DNA from: Epiperipatus broadwayi
Taxonomy: Eukaryota > Onychophora > Udeonychophora > Euonychophora > Peripatidae
Assembly: GCA_028023455.1 (NCBI GenBank)
Contig: JAQFVV010006222.1
Coordinates: 668,001 to 732,000 of the forward strand
Direction of reading: 5' to 3'
DNA: 64,000 nt
Shown piece by piece: positions 53,341 through 63,200 of the stretch. The notes beneath the pieces were generated by a model. The model had not been told where the DNA came from, made no database searches, and saw nothing but the letters and a program-made list of their open reading frames with translations. Within the stretch, counting starts at the first letter, position 1; every line of letters begins with the position of its first letter. Position numbers and translations under genes: made by a program.

Positions 53341-53487
53341 CTGTTAGTAATATCACAGCAAACAGGTTAGTATATGCACCAACTGTTAGTAATATCACAG
53401 CAAACAAATGTTAATAATATCACAGCAAACAGGTTAGTATATGCACTAACTGTTAGTAATATCACAGCAAACAGGTTAGTATATGCA
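53341..53487 (-). repeat. ~42-bp minisatellite of the PLE, left arm
   Basis: Three units of AACTGTTAGTAATATCACAG plus CAAACAGGTTAGTATATGCA, with one shortened unit between them. The same array with the same shortened unit occurs in the right arm, so it predates the dimer. Confidence 0.9.
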
Positions 53488-53531
53488 CAACGTTTCGAGA
53501 GGTATTTTTCTCCCCTCTTCTTCAGGTGTTG
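53488..53531 (-). ncRNA. Hammerhead-like motif, left arm
   Basis: On the minus strand CTGAAGA (CUGANGA core) is followed by a stem of six pairs (GAGGGG with CCTCTC, one G-U) and then GAAAC. This is the arrangement around stem II of hammerhead ribozymes reported in PLE terminal repeats. An obvious stem III and cleavage site were not seen, so activity is doubtful. Confidence 0.5.
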
Positions 53532-53559
53532 CTGGCCTGACCAGTGACAGTACTAGCAT

Positions 53560-53637
53560 GGGATTCGAACCTGGGTCCTTAGATTCTTGATTATTGAAAT
53601 TTTAAGGTAACGCTCTAACCAACTGAGCCATCCTGCC
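53560..53637 (-). other. tRNA-like segment with Pol III A and B boxes, left arm
   Basis: On the minus strand GGCAGGATGGCTCAGTTGG (A box TGGCTCAGTTGG) and GGTTCGAATCC (perfect B box) are about 48 nt apart. The sequence between looks like a tRNA anticodon region with poor stems. The acceptor end does not close (no TCCTGCC), so it is tRNA-derived rather than a working tRNA gene. Confidence 0.7.
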
Positions 53638-53668
53638 AAAGGCAACAGTATGTAGTAATTTCATATAC

Positions 53669-54253
53669 TTATCTATGAGGTTCCTCCTGATTTCTCCACT
53701 TTTTCCTCAGAGCAAAGTTGATTAGTGATTTCCATACATTATGTATAGTCACACTAGGTTGGCTTATGGGATTTTTTGCCATTGTCATGTGAGCAGCTTC
53801 TTTAAATTTTCTTCTTTGTACCTTTTCTTCTTTATCCAATATTTTTGTATTTTCCCAATTGAACGTATGTTCATTGGTCCATACATGGTCTGCTACCTTA
53901 GACACATCTGTTTTCTCTCTTCTAATCATCAGTTTATGTTCTTGCAAGCGCTTTTGAATGGGACGGCTGGTCTCACCAATATATGTTCTTCCACATTCAC
54001 ATGGTATTTCATAGATGCAGTTTTTTCTTTGCAGCATTTCAAGTTTAGGCTTTGTAGATGTTAGAATTCCTCGTAGTGTGGTATGGCTCTGAAAAGCTGT
54101 TCTGATGTTATACTGATTGCAGATTTTCCTTAATTTGTCTGCTATTTTTGGAATGTATGGATACACTACAGTACCAATAATTGTCTTTTCTCTTGATGGT
54201 TCTTTTTGTTGTCTGTTTAATGTTTTCTTAATAACATACTGATGGATAACCAT
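53669..54253 (-). CDS. PLE RT thumb and GIY-YIG endonuclease, left copy (partial)
   Basis: A 194-codon open frame. Residues 29-70 (VVYPYIPKIADKLRK to TLRGILTSTKPK) match the end of PLE reverse transcriptases. Residues 79-120 form the GIY-YIG nuclease: CIYEIPCECGRTYIGET, with the Tyr pair at Y81 and Y91, Gly93, Arg97/Arg102 and an HK at 106-107; C79/C85/C87 fit the family's cysteine cluster. The frame runs on to TIHNVWKSLINFA and stops at 53,669. In the family this domain nicks target DNA so that the RT can prime. The listed ATG is not a true start: one extra base at about 54,237 separates this frame from the RT frame upstream, so the copy is a broken single ORF. The 5' part of the element is missing. 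Confidence 0.88.
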   Translation of the reverse strand: MVIHQYVIKKTLNRQQKEPSREKTIIGTVVYPYIPKIADKLRKICNQYNIRTAFQSHTTLRGILTSTKPKLEMLQRKNCIYEIPCECGRTYIGETSRPIQKRLQEHKLMIRREKTDVSKVADHVWTNEHTFNWENTKILDKEEKVQRRKFKEAAHMTMAKNPISQPSVTIHNVWKSLINFALRKKWRNQEEPHR

Positions 54254-54690
54254 TTTTCTTAAGAGTTTGTTCTATATAGATCTTTTCTTTTTCCAAATCA
54301 CCAGTTTCTGAACAAACTTCTTTTGCTCTGTTCCACAGTGATAGTATAACTCCATGTTTTGTGTTTCTGGTGTGATTAGATGTATAGGCTAGGTATTTTC
54401 CTGTATGTGTAGGTTTTCGGTAAACTGTAGTTTTGATTTTGCCATGAGGGAGTCTTGTTACAAGAACATCTAAGAATGCCAATTTTTGTTCTTGTTCTGG
54501 TTCTATTGTAAATTTAATTGAAGGGGATATGTTGTTGATGTGTGTCCAGAAAGTTTGTAGCAATGCTTCACCATGTGGCCATACAACAAATGTATCATCC
54601 ACATAGCGAAGCCAAACTTTAGGTGGATAAGGAGTAGTTTTTATGGCCGTGGTTTCAAGTTCTTCCATATAAATATTGCTAATCAACATT
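54228..54690 (-). pseudogene. PLE reverse transcriptase fragment, left copy
   Basis: From the centre of the palindrome the minus strand reads LISNIYMEELETTA, then WLRYVDDTFVVWP (catalytic YVDD at 54,594-54,605), then KFTIEPEQEQKLAFLDVLVT and VYRKPTHTGKYLAYTSNHT, ending KNGYPSVCY-stop. This is PLE RT from just before the YVDD motif to the palm/thumb; the fingers and N-terminus are absent. The first 17 or so residues of the open frame that reaches 54,737 come from the opposite arm read antisense and are not part of the protein. A +1 shift near 54,237 cuts it off from the endonuclease frame. RNA-templated DNA synthesis is the family role; this copy cannot perform it. Confidence 0.87.
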
Positions 54691-55078
54691 TGTTGTATGG
54701 CCACATGGTGAAGCATTGCTACAAACTTTCTGGACACACATCAACAACATATCCCCTTCAATTAAATTTACAATAGAACCAGAACAAGAACAAAAATTGG
54801 CATTCTTAGATGTTCTTGTAACAAGACTCCCTCATGGCAAAATCAAAACTACAGTTTACCGAAAACTACAGTTTACCGAAAACCTACACATACAGGAAAA
54901 TACCTAGCCTATACATCTAATCACACCAGAAACACAAAACATGGATTTATACTATCACTGTGGAACAAAGCAAAAGAAGTTTGTTCAGAAACTGGTGATT
55001 TGGAAAAAGAAAAGATCTATATAGAACAAACTCTTAAGAAAAATGGTTATCTATCAGCTGTTATTAAGAAAACATTAA
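54686..55078 (+). pseudogene. PLE reverse transcriptase fragment, right copy
   Basis: Starts inside the RT at TFVVWPHGEALLQTFW, just after the position of the YVDD aspartates, so the catalytic motif is absent. KFTIEPEQEQKLAFLDVLVT is intact. A 17-bp tandem duplication (CTACAGTTTACCGAAAA, around 54,852-54,885) then shifts the frame. Reading resumes as PTHTGKYLAYTSNHT and runs through KKNGYLSAVIKKTLK, where a 2-nt deletion at about 55,078 (relative to the left arm) shifts it again. At the site of the left copy's +1 shift this copy is in frame, so the two copies are broken at different places. Confidence 0.87.
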
Positions 55079-55624
55079 AGACAACAAAAAGAACCATCAA
55101 GAGAAAAGACAATTATTGATACTGTAGTGTATCCATACATTCCAAAAATAGCAGACAAATTAAGGAAAATCTGCAATCAGTATAACATCAGAACAGCTTT
55201 TCAGAGCCATACCACACTACGAGGAATTCTAACATCTACAAAGCCTAAACTTGAAATGCTGCAAAGAAAAAACTGCATCTATGAAATACCATGTGAATGT
55301 GGAAGAACATATATTGGTGAGACCAGCCGTCCCATTCAAAAGCGCTTGCAAGAACATAAACTGATGATTAGAAGAGAGAAAACAGATGTGTCTAAGGTAG
55401 CAGACCATGTATGGACCAATGAACATACGCTCAATTGGGAAAATACAAAAATATTGGATAAAGAAGAAAAGGTACAAAGAAGAAAATTTAAAGAAGCTGC
55501 TCACATGACAATGGCAAAAAATCCCATAAGCCAACCTAGTGTGACTATACATAATGTATGGAAATCACTAATCAACTTTGCTCTGAGGAAAAAGTGGAGA
55601 AATCAGGAGGAACCTCATAGATAA
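55079..55624 (+). CDS. PLE RT thumb and GIY-YIG endonuclease, right copy (partial)
   Basis: Open frame from the codons RQQKEPSREKTIIDTVVYPY to the stop at 55,622-55,624. It is nearly identical to the left copy: TLRGILTSTKPK, CIYEIPCECGRTYIGET, RPIQKRLQEHK and TIHNVWKSLINFA are all unchanged. Differences include IID for IIG and HTLNWEN for HTFNWEN. There is no ATG of its own at the 5' end; the frame is the continuation of the RT after the 2-nt deletion. The GIY-YIG catalytic residues are kept, so decay is recent. It lies 31 nt before the tRNA-like segment. Confidence 0.87.
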   Translation, partial: RQQKEPSREKTIIDTVVYPYIPKIADKLRKICNQYNIRTAFQSHTTLRGILTSTKPKLEMLQRKNCIYEIPCECGRTYIGETSRPIQKRLQEHKLMIRREKTDVSKVADHVWTNEHTLNWENTKILDKEEKVQRRKFKEAAHMTMAKNPISQPSVTIHNVWKSLINFALRKKWRNQEEPHR

Positions 55625-55655
55625 GTATATGAAATTACTACATACTGTTGCCTTT

Positions 55656-55733
55656 GGCAGGATGGCTCAGTTGGTTAGAGCATTACCTTAAAATTTCAAT
55701 AATCAAGAATCTAAGGACCCAGGTTCAAATCCC
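55656..55733 (+). other. tRNA-like segment with Pol III boxes, right arm
   Basis: GGCAGGATGGCTCAGTTGG carries a good A box. The B box has become GGTTCAAATCC (G to A against the left arm) and still fits GGTTCRANNCC. Same poor stems and open acceptor end as the left arm. Confidence 0.7.
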
Positions 55734-55761
55734 ATGCTAGTACTGTCACTGGTCAGGCCAG

Positions 55762-55805
55762 CAACACCTGAAGAAGAGGGGAGAAAAATACCTCTCGAAA
55801 CGTTG
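55762..55805 (+). ncRNA. Hammerhead-like motif, right arm
   Basis: CTGAAGA at 55,768-55,774, stem II GAGGGG (55,776-55,781) with CCTCTC (55,791-55,796), loop of nine, then GAAA at 55,797-55,800 followed by CGTTG, which can pair with the CAAC just upstream. Identical to the left arm. Confidence 0.5.
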
Positions 55806-55954
55806 TGCATATACTAACCTGTTTGCTGTGATATTACTAACAGTTAGTGCATATACTAACCTGTTTGCTGTGATATTATTAACATTTGTTTGCTGTGATA
55901 TTACTAACAGTTGGTGCATATACTAACCTGTTTGCTGTGATATTACTAACAGTT
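55806..55954 (+). repeat. ~42-bp minisatellite of the PLE, right arm
   Basis: Units start GTGCATATACTAACCTGTTT at 55,806, 55,848 and about 55,914, with the same shortened ATTTGTTTGCTGTG unit as the left arm between the second and third. Confidence 0.9.
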
Positions 55955-56084
55955 GAATGAATTTGGAATATTTAACTAAAAAATTAAACTTTTCTAAAGA
56001 CATTCAACACACATATTAGATGATGGAAATAGTCCAATATAAAAATACAGCTAGAACACCATCATCACAAACATTCAGAAAAAC

Positions 56085-56692
56085 ATTAAAATCTAATGTT
56101 TAGTTTGTCTTTAATAACTTTGTAAACTTGTTAGTTTATTAGCAAAATTTAAGATCGTTTGCTTATTTAAAATTCCATGCTCTGTGTTTGAGTAGGTCTA
56201 TATTTCAATATTTAACATCGTTTAGCATACAATCGTAAAGTGGTATCATTTTACGGTTTGCTATTATTGAGATATAGAAATTTAAACAGAGGGCGTTACT
56301 GGATATTTGTAATTGTATAATGGTTTGTATATTTTCTATAATTATTTCAGTTAGTGTTAACAGTAACTTACTTTTCATTTATAGTTTGGGAGGAGTTTAA
56401 AGATTAAAATCTAATGTTTAGTTTGTCTTTAATAACTTTGTAAACTTGTTAGTTTATTAGCAAAATTTAAGATCGTTTGCTTATTTAAAATTTCATGCTC
56501 TGTGTTTGAGTAGGTCTATATTTCAATATTTAACATCGTTTAGCATACAACCGTAAAGTGGTATCATTTTACGGTTTGCTATTATTGAGATATAGAACTT
56601 TAAACAGAGGGCGTTACTGGATATTTGTAATTGTATAATGGTTTGTATATTTTCTATAATTATTTCAGTTAGTGTTAACAGTAACTTACTTT
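56085..56692 (-). repeat. 318-bp tandem array, orientation B
   Basis: Starts with the right target-site duplication (56,085-56,097). A second unit start lies at 56,403, again a 318-bp period; about 1.9 units in all. It ends at CTTTTCAT before a (TA)n tract. It reads as the direct continuation of the B fragment left of the PLE dimer. Confidence 0.95.
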
Positions 56693-56706
56693 TCATATAT
56701 ATATGT

Positions 56707-56980
56707 ACTTGTTATTAAACAGTTATTTTCATAAACAATTTTTACTTTAATGTTTTTAATGGAAGCAATAAGATAAAGATACACAAAACAATTAAAATTT
56801 CATTTCTATTCCTTTTCTTCTATTCTTTGAATATATATATATATACTTGTTATTAAACAGTTATTTTCATAAACAATTTTTACTTTAATGTTTTTAATGG
56901 AAGCAATAAGATAAAGATATACAAAACAATTAAAATTTCATTTCTAATCCTTTTCTTCTATTCTTTGAATATATATATAT
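56707..56980 (+). repeat. 138-bp tandem duplication
   Basis: ACTTGTTATTAAACAGTTAT begins at 56,707 and again at 56,845. The two 138-bp copies differ at only a few bases and each ends in ATTCTTTGAATATATATATA. Confidence 0.93.
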
Positions 56981-58569
56981 CAAGCCTTTGCAGACATTTG
57001 AGAGTTTAGATCATTTATTGAAATACTATAACTGTTTTAGGTTGTGTTTCATTAAAATAAATTTGATTAATTGTCATTTTAATTTTGGAAATTATATGAT
57101 TCAAAAGCATTGCAAATATTAAAATGTGTCTACAAAAAAGAATCCTTTTTTTTTGTATACACTCCATAAGAAAGAACATTAATTAATAATATATTTCATT
57201 CAGTAAAATGTTAACAACAAAGAGCAAATCATTTAAATATAAAAGCTGAAAGCATCATCTTCATCTAATTATTTTAATTTGTTGTAGTATTAATAAATAG
57301 GTATAGAATATTACTTTTAAATAATTAAAAATACACAATTCTAAATGATAATTATCAGTAAACAATTTTTGAATCATAATTAATGCATTAATTTAACTAA
57401 TGAAGGAAATAAAAAATTTAAAAAAATATGTATTAAAAAAGTAGTTATTTGATCAACCAATTCAGTTCAATACAAAACATAATAGCTAATCATATCTCAT
57501 TAAGTTCTCTCTTTAAATGTGCATATGTTTATTACACATACAAATAATATTTCTCAAATGTAAACATTAAACTATATACTCAATTCCTACACAAAAATAA
57601 ATAACTAGCAGTACTTTCTGATTTTCAGTGTGACTGTAGAATAGTACAATTACATCTGAACACATAAAAGCAGTAAAAAAAAATGGTTTCACTAACCATA
57701 TCAATCTACCCAAAGCTTTATCTAACTCATCAACAGTCCCACTATTACAATTTTAATAGTGTACATTTGATATATTAATAATTAAATAGTTATCTTTCAG
57801 ATAATTTAATATGCTCACATCTCTTTCAGACAGTTTTCTATTTATATAAATCCAATCATATGTAAATCATCCCTGATAAATATAAAATGCTCACAATTCA
57901 ACAAATATTATGAACAACCAAACATAGGCCTCAGTTCTTATTTGGCTTCTGCTACATGAACATGTGATACATTGTAGTTCATATTTTTATATTTTGCACC
58001 AAGATTAATGTTTACCAACTTACAAAAAATGCTGATTTAGTAAGAAGTCACAAAATGTTTTAATAACATAATTAAAAGATCGATGTATATTAATATGAAA
58101 ACATGGTAGATAAATATTTTTTTATATTGGGTGTTTAACCATTATATGTACTGCTGTATATTTATACGTATAAAACCTTGAGTTAATAAACTGTTAATAT
58201 TATATGATTATATATATACATAATTTCTATCAATGTTAAAGATATTAATAATAATGAAACATTTTTCTTCACAACTAGCAAGACAATTAGAAGCTGCAGC
58301 AATGCAGAATTAATGAGCAACAGAAAACCTTATTTATAATGAAACTGCCAGCAAGATAAATTTTCAACTGAGAATTCCTCAACTAATATAATAAATTAAA
58401 TCAATTATTATGCCATTAAGTCACATATTCTGATTTTAAAAATAATTCTGTATTAATTGTTAAGTATAAAACAACAAAACAAGATGTTTTTATTCTTTTC
58501 AATAAAAACACATTCATACCAGTGCATTTGTTATTATCATTTAAAAGCATCATGAATCAATTACAATGT
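56981..58569. other. AT-rich stretch without recognisable genes
   Basis: AT-rich sequence only; no supported feature. Confidence 0.5.
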
Positions 58570-59285
58570 AAAAGTCTCTGAGTTAATGAAGTTTCTCTAG
58601 TCTATCTTTTTTTCCTCTACATCACAGTAAAAAACTTTTTATGTGATTGATCTAACAACTGATCTTTTCCTAGATCACTTATAATCAAATGGATTCCAGA
58701 TTAATTAAAACTTTATTTATCTCTATTTACTTCTTCTAGTGATCATACCAACACAGCTTCATTTCACTCTTATAATTCTTTCAGTGATGTCAATATTATC
58801 TCTTTTTTAATTCCAATATTCTCTGTTTTTCTATTTCATTTGCAGTCTACATTGCACTATTCAATCTCAGACCAATAAGTATGCACTGTTAGACTACATT
58901 TATTTAAAACTTTCCTTTGCGAATGGTTAGATGTAATTACCATTCAGTTACTTATATCAAGAATATTCCATTATAACTTTATTGCATGATTTATTTGATC
59001 TATTGTGATTTCATGAATATTTCTAATCCCTTAACATCAATATATATTTTGTCTTTATTTGAAAACAGCTGGATATTATTTTAAACTTTTCACCATTTAT
59101 CTTTAATTCTACTTTCTTCCTGTTACCAAATTCTTTTAATGTTCTCTAAAATTCTAAAATACTAATTGTAAAAGAACAGTACCATCTCTATTTATATTTA
59201 CTACTTCTGCTTTCCATTTCAGTCTACAGAATATTTCTCATAATATCATTGTCAACCCATTTTGGGATAAAATCTTGAGTAGATT
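58570..59285 (-). pseudogene. Decayed LINE reverse transcriptase, C-terminal half
   Basis: On the minus strand, across many stops: WKAEVVNINRDGTVLLQ, in which DGTVLL stands where the family has ADDTVLL (catalytic Asp mutated); LKEFGN; KINGEKFKIISS, matching LKINxxKTKII; then ITERIIRVKWSCVGMITRRS (family RxxKWxWAGHxARR), IWNPFDYK (family LxWxP), RKRSVVRSIT (family GRPxxRWxDD) and FYCDVEEKKDRLEKLH. The last parts parallel NRWIVEVLNWTL and YCCDVEKRE of the plus-strand fragment at 4.0-4.7 kb, so both are copies of one endonuclease/RT LINE family. Heavily degraded; endonuclease and RT N-terminus not seen. Confidence 0.62.
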
Positions 59286-59465
59286 CTTATAAAGGTCTTT
59301 TTAAAAAATAAATAATAAAATATCACACAACTTCAGTTTAATGAATGCATGTTGGCTTGAATTCAAAGAATTAATGCTTTTCAATCTCATGCTAATAATT
59401 TGCAAAAAAAGAATTTATGATACCATTGGAAAAAAAAAAGAATGTCAAATGCAAAAAATCCAGGA

Positions 59466-59530
59466 GCATTAGATTCTGATTCAAAACTCCTCCCTGATGA
59501 AGACATTGACATAGAAACTAATTTGAGGAT
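59466..59530 (+). repeat. Interspersed repeat with hammerhead-core-like motif, copy 2
   Basis: GCATTAGATTCTGATTCAAA, then CTCCTCCCTGATGAAGACAT, then ATAGAAACTAATTTGAGGAT aligns with the 44.4-44.5 kb repeat. CTGATGA at 59,494-59,500 and GAAAC at 59,514-59,518 keep the hammerhead core spacing, but stem II is not convincing. Confidence 0.5.
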
Positions 59531-60094
59531 ATGGATAGCACATCATTGGAAATTTTTTTATTAATCTTTATCTATGGTATATAATGTTTATTCAAAACAT
59601 ACTAGCAGTGGCAGAACCAACTAGTTAGATCTTGAAATTTCAGAGCTTTAATCACAGTAGAAATGCCTCTTCAAAATCAATAAATTCAATATGTCCAGAC
59701 AATTTATATTCATTGTTTCTTTCTGTCTCTTCTTATACGACTAGCATATGATCTGGTGTATTATAACAACTTTTAAATGGAGTTAATTTTTTGGAGTGGT
59801 TTCAAGTCATTTTTTTTCTTTTCAGAAAACAATGTATAAATTATAAAAATAAAATATTACACTATTCTTCTTCAGATCTATAGAGAACATTTCAACCAGT
59901 GCTTTTTATTTGGTAATGCTTTGGTTTTCAAGCAGAAAACTGACAACTAGATAATTAAACTTCTTACATAATAAATCATATAGCTTGTCTTATTTCCTAA
60001 TTCTTTTATTAGCACATCAGCATTAACATTATAAAAACTTGACTTCTGAAGTATTTAAATTTACTTTGTATTCATTGATTTGGAATTGTCTTGT

Positions 60095-60240
60095 GATATA
60101 GTGATTAGAATAATTATCTTGCCTTGAAAAGATCTAGGATTCAAGTCTAACAAATGACCTTTGGAAATATTTTCAAGTCTTCAACAACCTTAGAATTTTT
60201 CTTTCATGTAACTGCCCCAAAATCTATCAGCATTGGTCAC
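60095..60240 (+). repeat. Possible tRNA-derived SINE fragment
   Basis: TAGTGATTAGA (A-box-like, 60,099-60,109) and GGATTCAAGTC (B-box-like, 60,137-60,147) lie at tRNA-like spacing, followed by less AT-rich sequence to about 60,240. Confidence 0.35.
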
Positions 60241-63200
60241 TGAATAAGTATGTAGGTATTATCAACTGAACCTTTATTTTCCAATTTAGCAAAGAATGTT
60301 TTGTAGTTCATTTTGTTAATATTTTCCTCATTATTTTTTTTATTTTTCCATTCTTCATTTCCAAATTCAATTTATTTCTTAAGATAGTAAAAAAAAAATG
60401 TAATATTTTTATTATATTATTAATTACAATAAAAATAAATCAAAACTTACAACTAAATTCAATATCTGCATCTGACCCACAGCTGAATTTGAACACTTGT
60501 GCAAATTTAATGAATATATTATCACTTAGATATTATAGCAGATTATATGAGATGAAATGCTTGTTTTACTGTAAAATAAGACTATGGATATGTTTAATAA
60601 TTTTTCAAATTTTTTTGGTTGGTTGTTTTTAATCTCAATTCTAATATATCACAACCATCAATTATTGCAAAAGACTCAGATGATCCTCCCTAATTACATA
60701 TGCATTTCTTAAATAATTTTCACTTGACAAATGAGCTGAAGAGATATCACACATCTGAAGTTTTACATCTGCAATAATAGATCAGTACTTATCCAATATA
60801 TCATGCTTAATTAATTTTCTGTTTTAATTTAAAGTTAAATTATTAAAAATATAAATAACATATTATAATTTAGTGAAAAACATTAGTGGAGTCATGTAAA
60901 ATTATCTCCACATACATTATTATACATACCATTCTCATTATCAAAATCAGCAACTCATAAACAAGAATGGCCATTGTAACACAATAGGAGCTAAACAAAA
61001 TAAAAGGGGATAAAGACTAAACAAAATGACTAATGATAACTACATAAACCAATAAGTGAAACACAAACACATATGTCACATTTTGGTCATGGAGTCTGTT
61101 TGATATTATGTTAATTTCTGTTGCAGAAAACATTTCATTTATTTAGTCTAATTGAACTATTTAATGTATTCTGTCATTAGTAATATTTTCCCAATTAAAG
61201 TAATCACTATTGAATGTTCTTAGTATATCTATGAAATATTTTTTGTCAACAAAAATCTTGATTTAGAAGATCTGTGAATATTCATTAATATCACTTGTTC
61301 AATAAAAGTAAAGATATTATTAAATAATAGAAAGTTTAATACAATCACATTCAGGACATTATTCCTAAATCTTTAGAATAAGTCCATAGAAGTTCCACAT
61401 CTCTTTACTATATAATAACTTTAGCAAAACAAAAAAAAAAAAATAATAGGTTTATATATAATAAATTTTATTGAAAATAGTTATAAAAAATATTCTATAA
61501 CATAAATACAGCAGCAACTTGGAATCATGATTGTATGTCAGATTCTCAAGATATTAATCATTCAATCTAAAAGTGATAGATTTTCCTTCTACTACTGGTT
61601 AATAAAAAAGTTTTTTTGAAAAATAATTACTAAACTAACGAGTTTAAAAGTTGCATTCAAAACATTAAGAGCAATCGATGAAATAATTTTTGAAATGGAA
61701 AGAAAAAGTTTAATCAGACGCATATTATAAATCTAGAAGCCGAAAACATTACCTTCTTTTATTGTGCTTAATTGGATCATTATAAAAACTCCACCATCAA
61801 ATTTAAACTGTATATTGATGCCTACTTTAAATACAGTCGGAAAATGTTTTAAAGACTATTATCATGAAAAAGAAATTGGATTTTATACACATTAATGCAG
61901 TTTACATTTCAAATGCCTCACGTTTTCCCACTAAAATAACACATTTTTATTCCATCACACATAAATTATATAATATAAATAAATATTGGTAAATAGATAA
62001 TTAATTTTATAGACTACTATATACTTTTTTGATTAATTTAGTCAAATTCTTTGACAAAATCAATAAAAATATTATAGAAATCATATGTTTATTTATAATA
62101 CTTTTATAGCAATTGTTTATAATAAAGAAAAAGCCTACTGTATTTCCTGAGTCTCTAAAACAACAATGTTTCTCAGAACTACAGTGTACTTATTTGGGAC
62201 TGGAAGTAACCTTATTTTTGCTGCAGACTTTTCTATCATTTTAAAATAAGAAAAACATCCTTAAGAACAAAACGTGCATATATTTTTTTGTCCAAATCTA
62301 CATGAAAAGGATGGATTAATTATTTAACTCATGAAATAAAGTTTTTGCACTATTATTCAAAAAATGATCAAAATATTCCTTCCATTTATTTAAAAATCAT
62401 CTCCATAACAATTACAATATGAAAATTTAATAAAATAATTTTTTTTTCAAGTTCAAGTACTATTTTTAATATGCGAAAAATAAACAATTAAAATTTAATT
62501 TCCACGATCGGTAAATAAAAGTTGTTGTTTTCTTAACTATTAGTTCCACCAATAATCTCCTATTATTCATACAGCTTAAGGGTCTGCCCATAGATTCCTA
62601 TGTTGCTTCTAAAACTCCACTATCATTATTCTGTCAAGCAGAGAATATCATGTGTTTCTTTTTGATCAAGACAATAATTATACAATCATCGTCACAGAAA
62701 AAGAGAACATTCTTTACTTCAATGAAAACAAAAACAGGCTTAGTCGTACCAACAACATATTCCTGAATAAAACTTTATGCCTTATTAGCATTGCAAATAT
62801 GAAAATCTATATATTATAATGCTGAATAATGCAGATAACTGGCTCTTCAAATATTCACCACATTTGGCTAGCAAACATATAAAGTAATGGGAAGTGATCT
62901 ACTTCTCTCATTTAATATTTCCCATGAACTGAATAATCCAAAACTGCAACTATAAATAATAAATTAATACTAATAAATCTTTCATTTCTGACTAGCTAAA
63001 CTTATAACAGATAAATCGTATTTACATTTACGATTTTTCTATTACATATGTGCATATTTAAAATAAATATAGATCAAAATCAAAGGAGCACTTTAATGAT
63101 CTCGAAATATATTTAAAATAAACAAATGATCCTAAAGTTACTTTTAATGTACACATCATCCTTTTCCCTTTTATATTAGAATGTTATAATATCTAATAGC

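Larger units (their letters stand above)
53244..56084. mobile_element. Penelope-like element, head-to-head dimer
   Basis: Two 5'-truncated PLE copies are joined at their truncated ends. The left copy runs on the minus strand (53,244 to about 54,690) and the right on the plus strand (about 54,686 to 56,084). Palindrome arms are 53,244-54,592 and 54,686 onward; the 93-nt loop (54,593-54,685) is extra RT sequence of the left copy. Each copy has, in order: RT fragment, GIY-YIG endonuclease, tRNA-like segment, hammerhead-like motif, minisatellite and tail. The right tail is about 35 nt longer. The arms differ by substitutions and indels, so this is not one read folded back. The pair is flanked by a 13-bp target-site duplication inside a 318-bp array. 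PLEs with GIY-YIG endonuclease are known to leave 5'-truncated and rearranged copies. Confidence 0.9.

Noticed and set aside
54573-54776. A 67-codon plus-strand frame across the palindrome centre, and the N-terminal 17 residues of the minus frame reaching 54,737
   Set aside because: Both are produced by reading one arm antisense into the other; neither is a natural protein start.
53741-55552. Two identical 107-codon frames antisense to the endonuclease
   Set aside because: They are exact antisense shadows of the GIY-YIG coding sequence in the two arms.
53560-55733. Functional tRNA genes at the two tRNA-like segments
   Set aside because: A and B boxes are good, but the T stem is poor and the 7-nt acceptor stem has no partner.
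53244-56084. Assembly hairpin artefact as the full explanation of the palindrome
   Set aside because: The arms differ by substitutions, a 17-bp duplication and small indels, the tails differ in length, and a target-site duplication flanks the pair.
52401-56692. CRISPR array or bacterial repeat locus
   Set aside because: Repeats are 318 bp and contiguous without spacers, and the whole window is eukaryotic.
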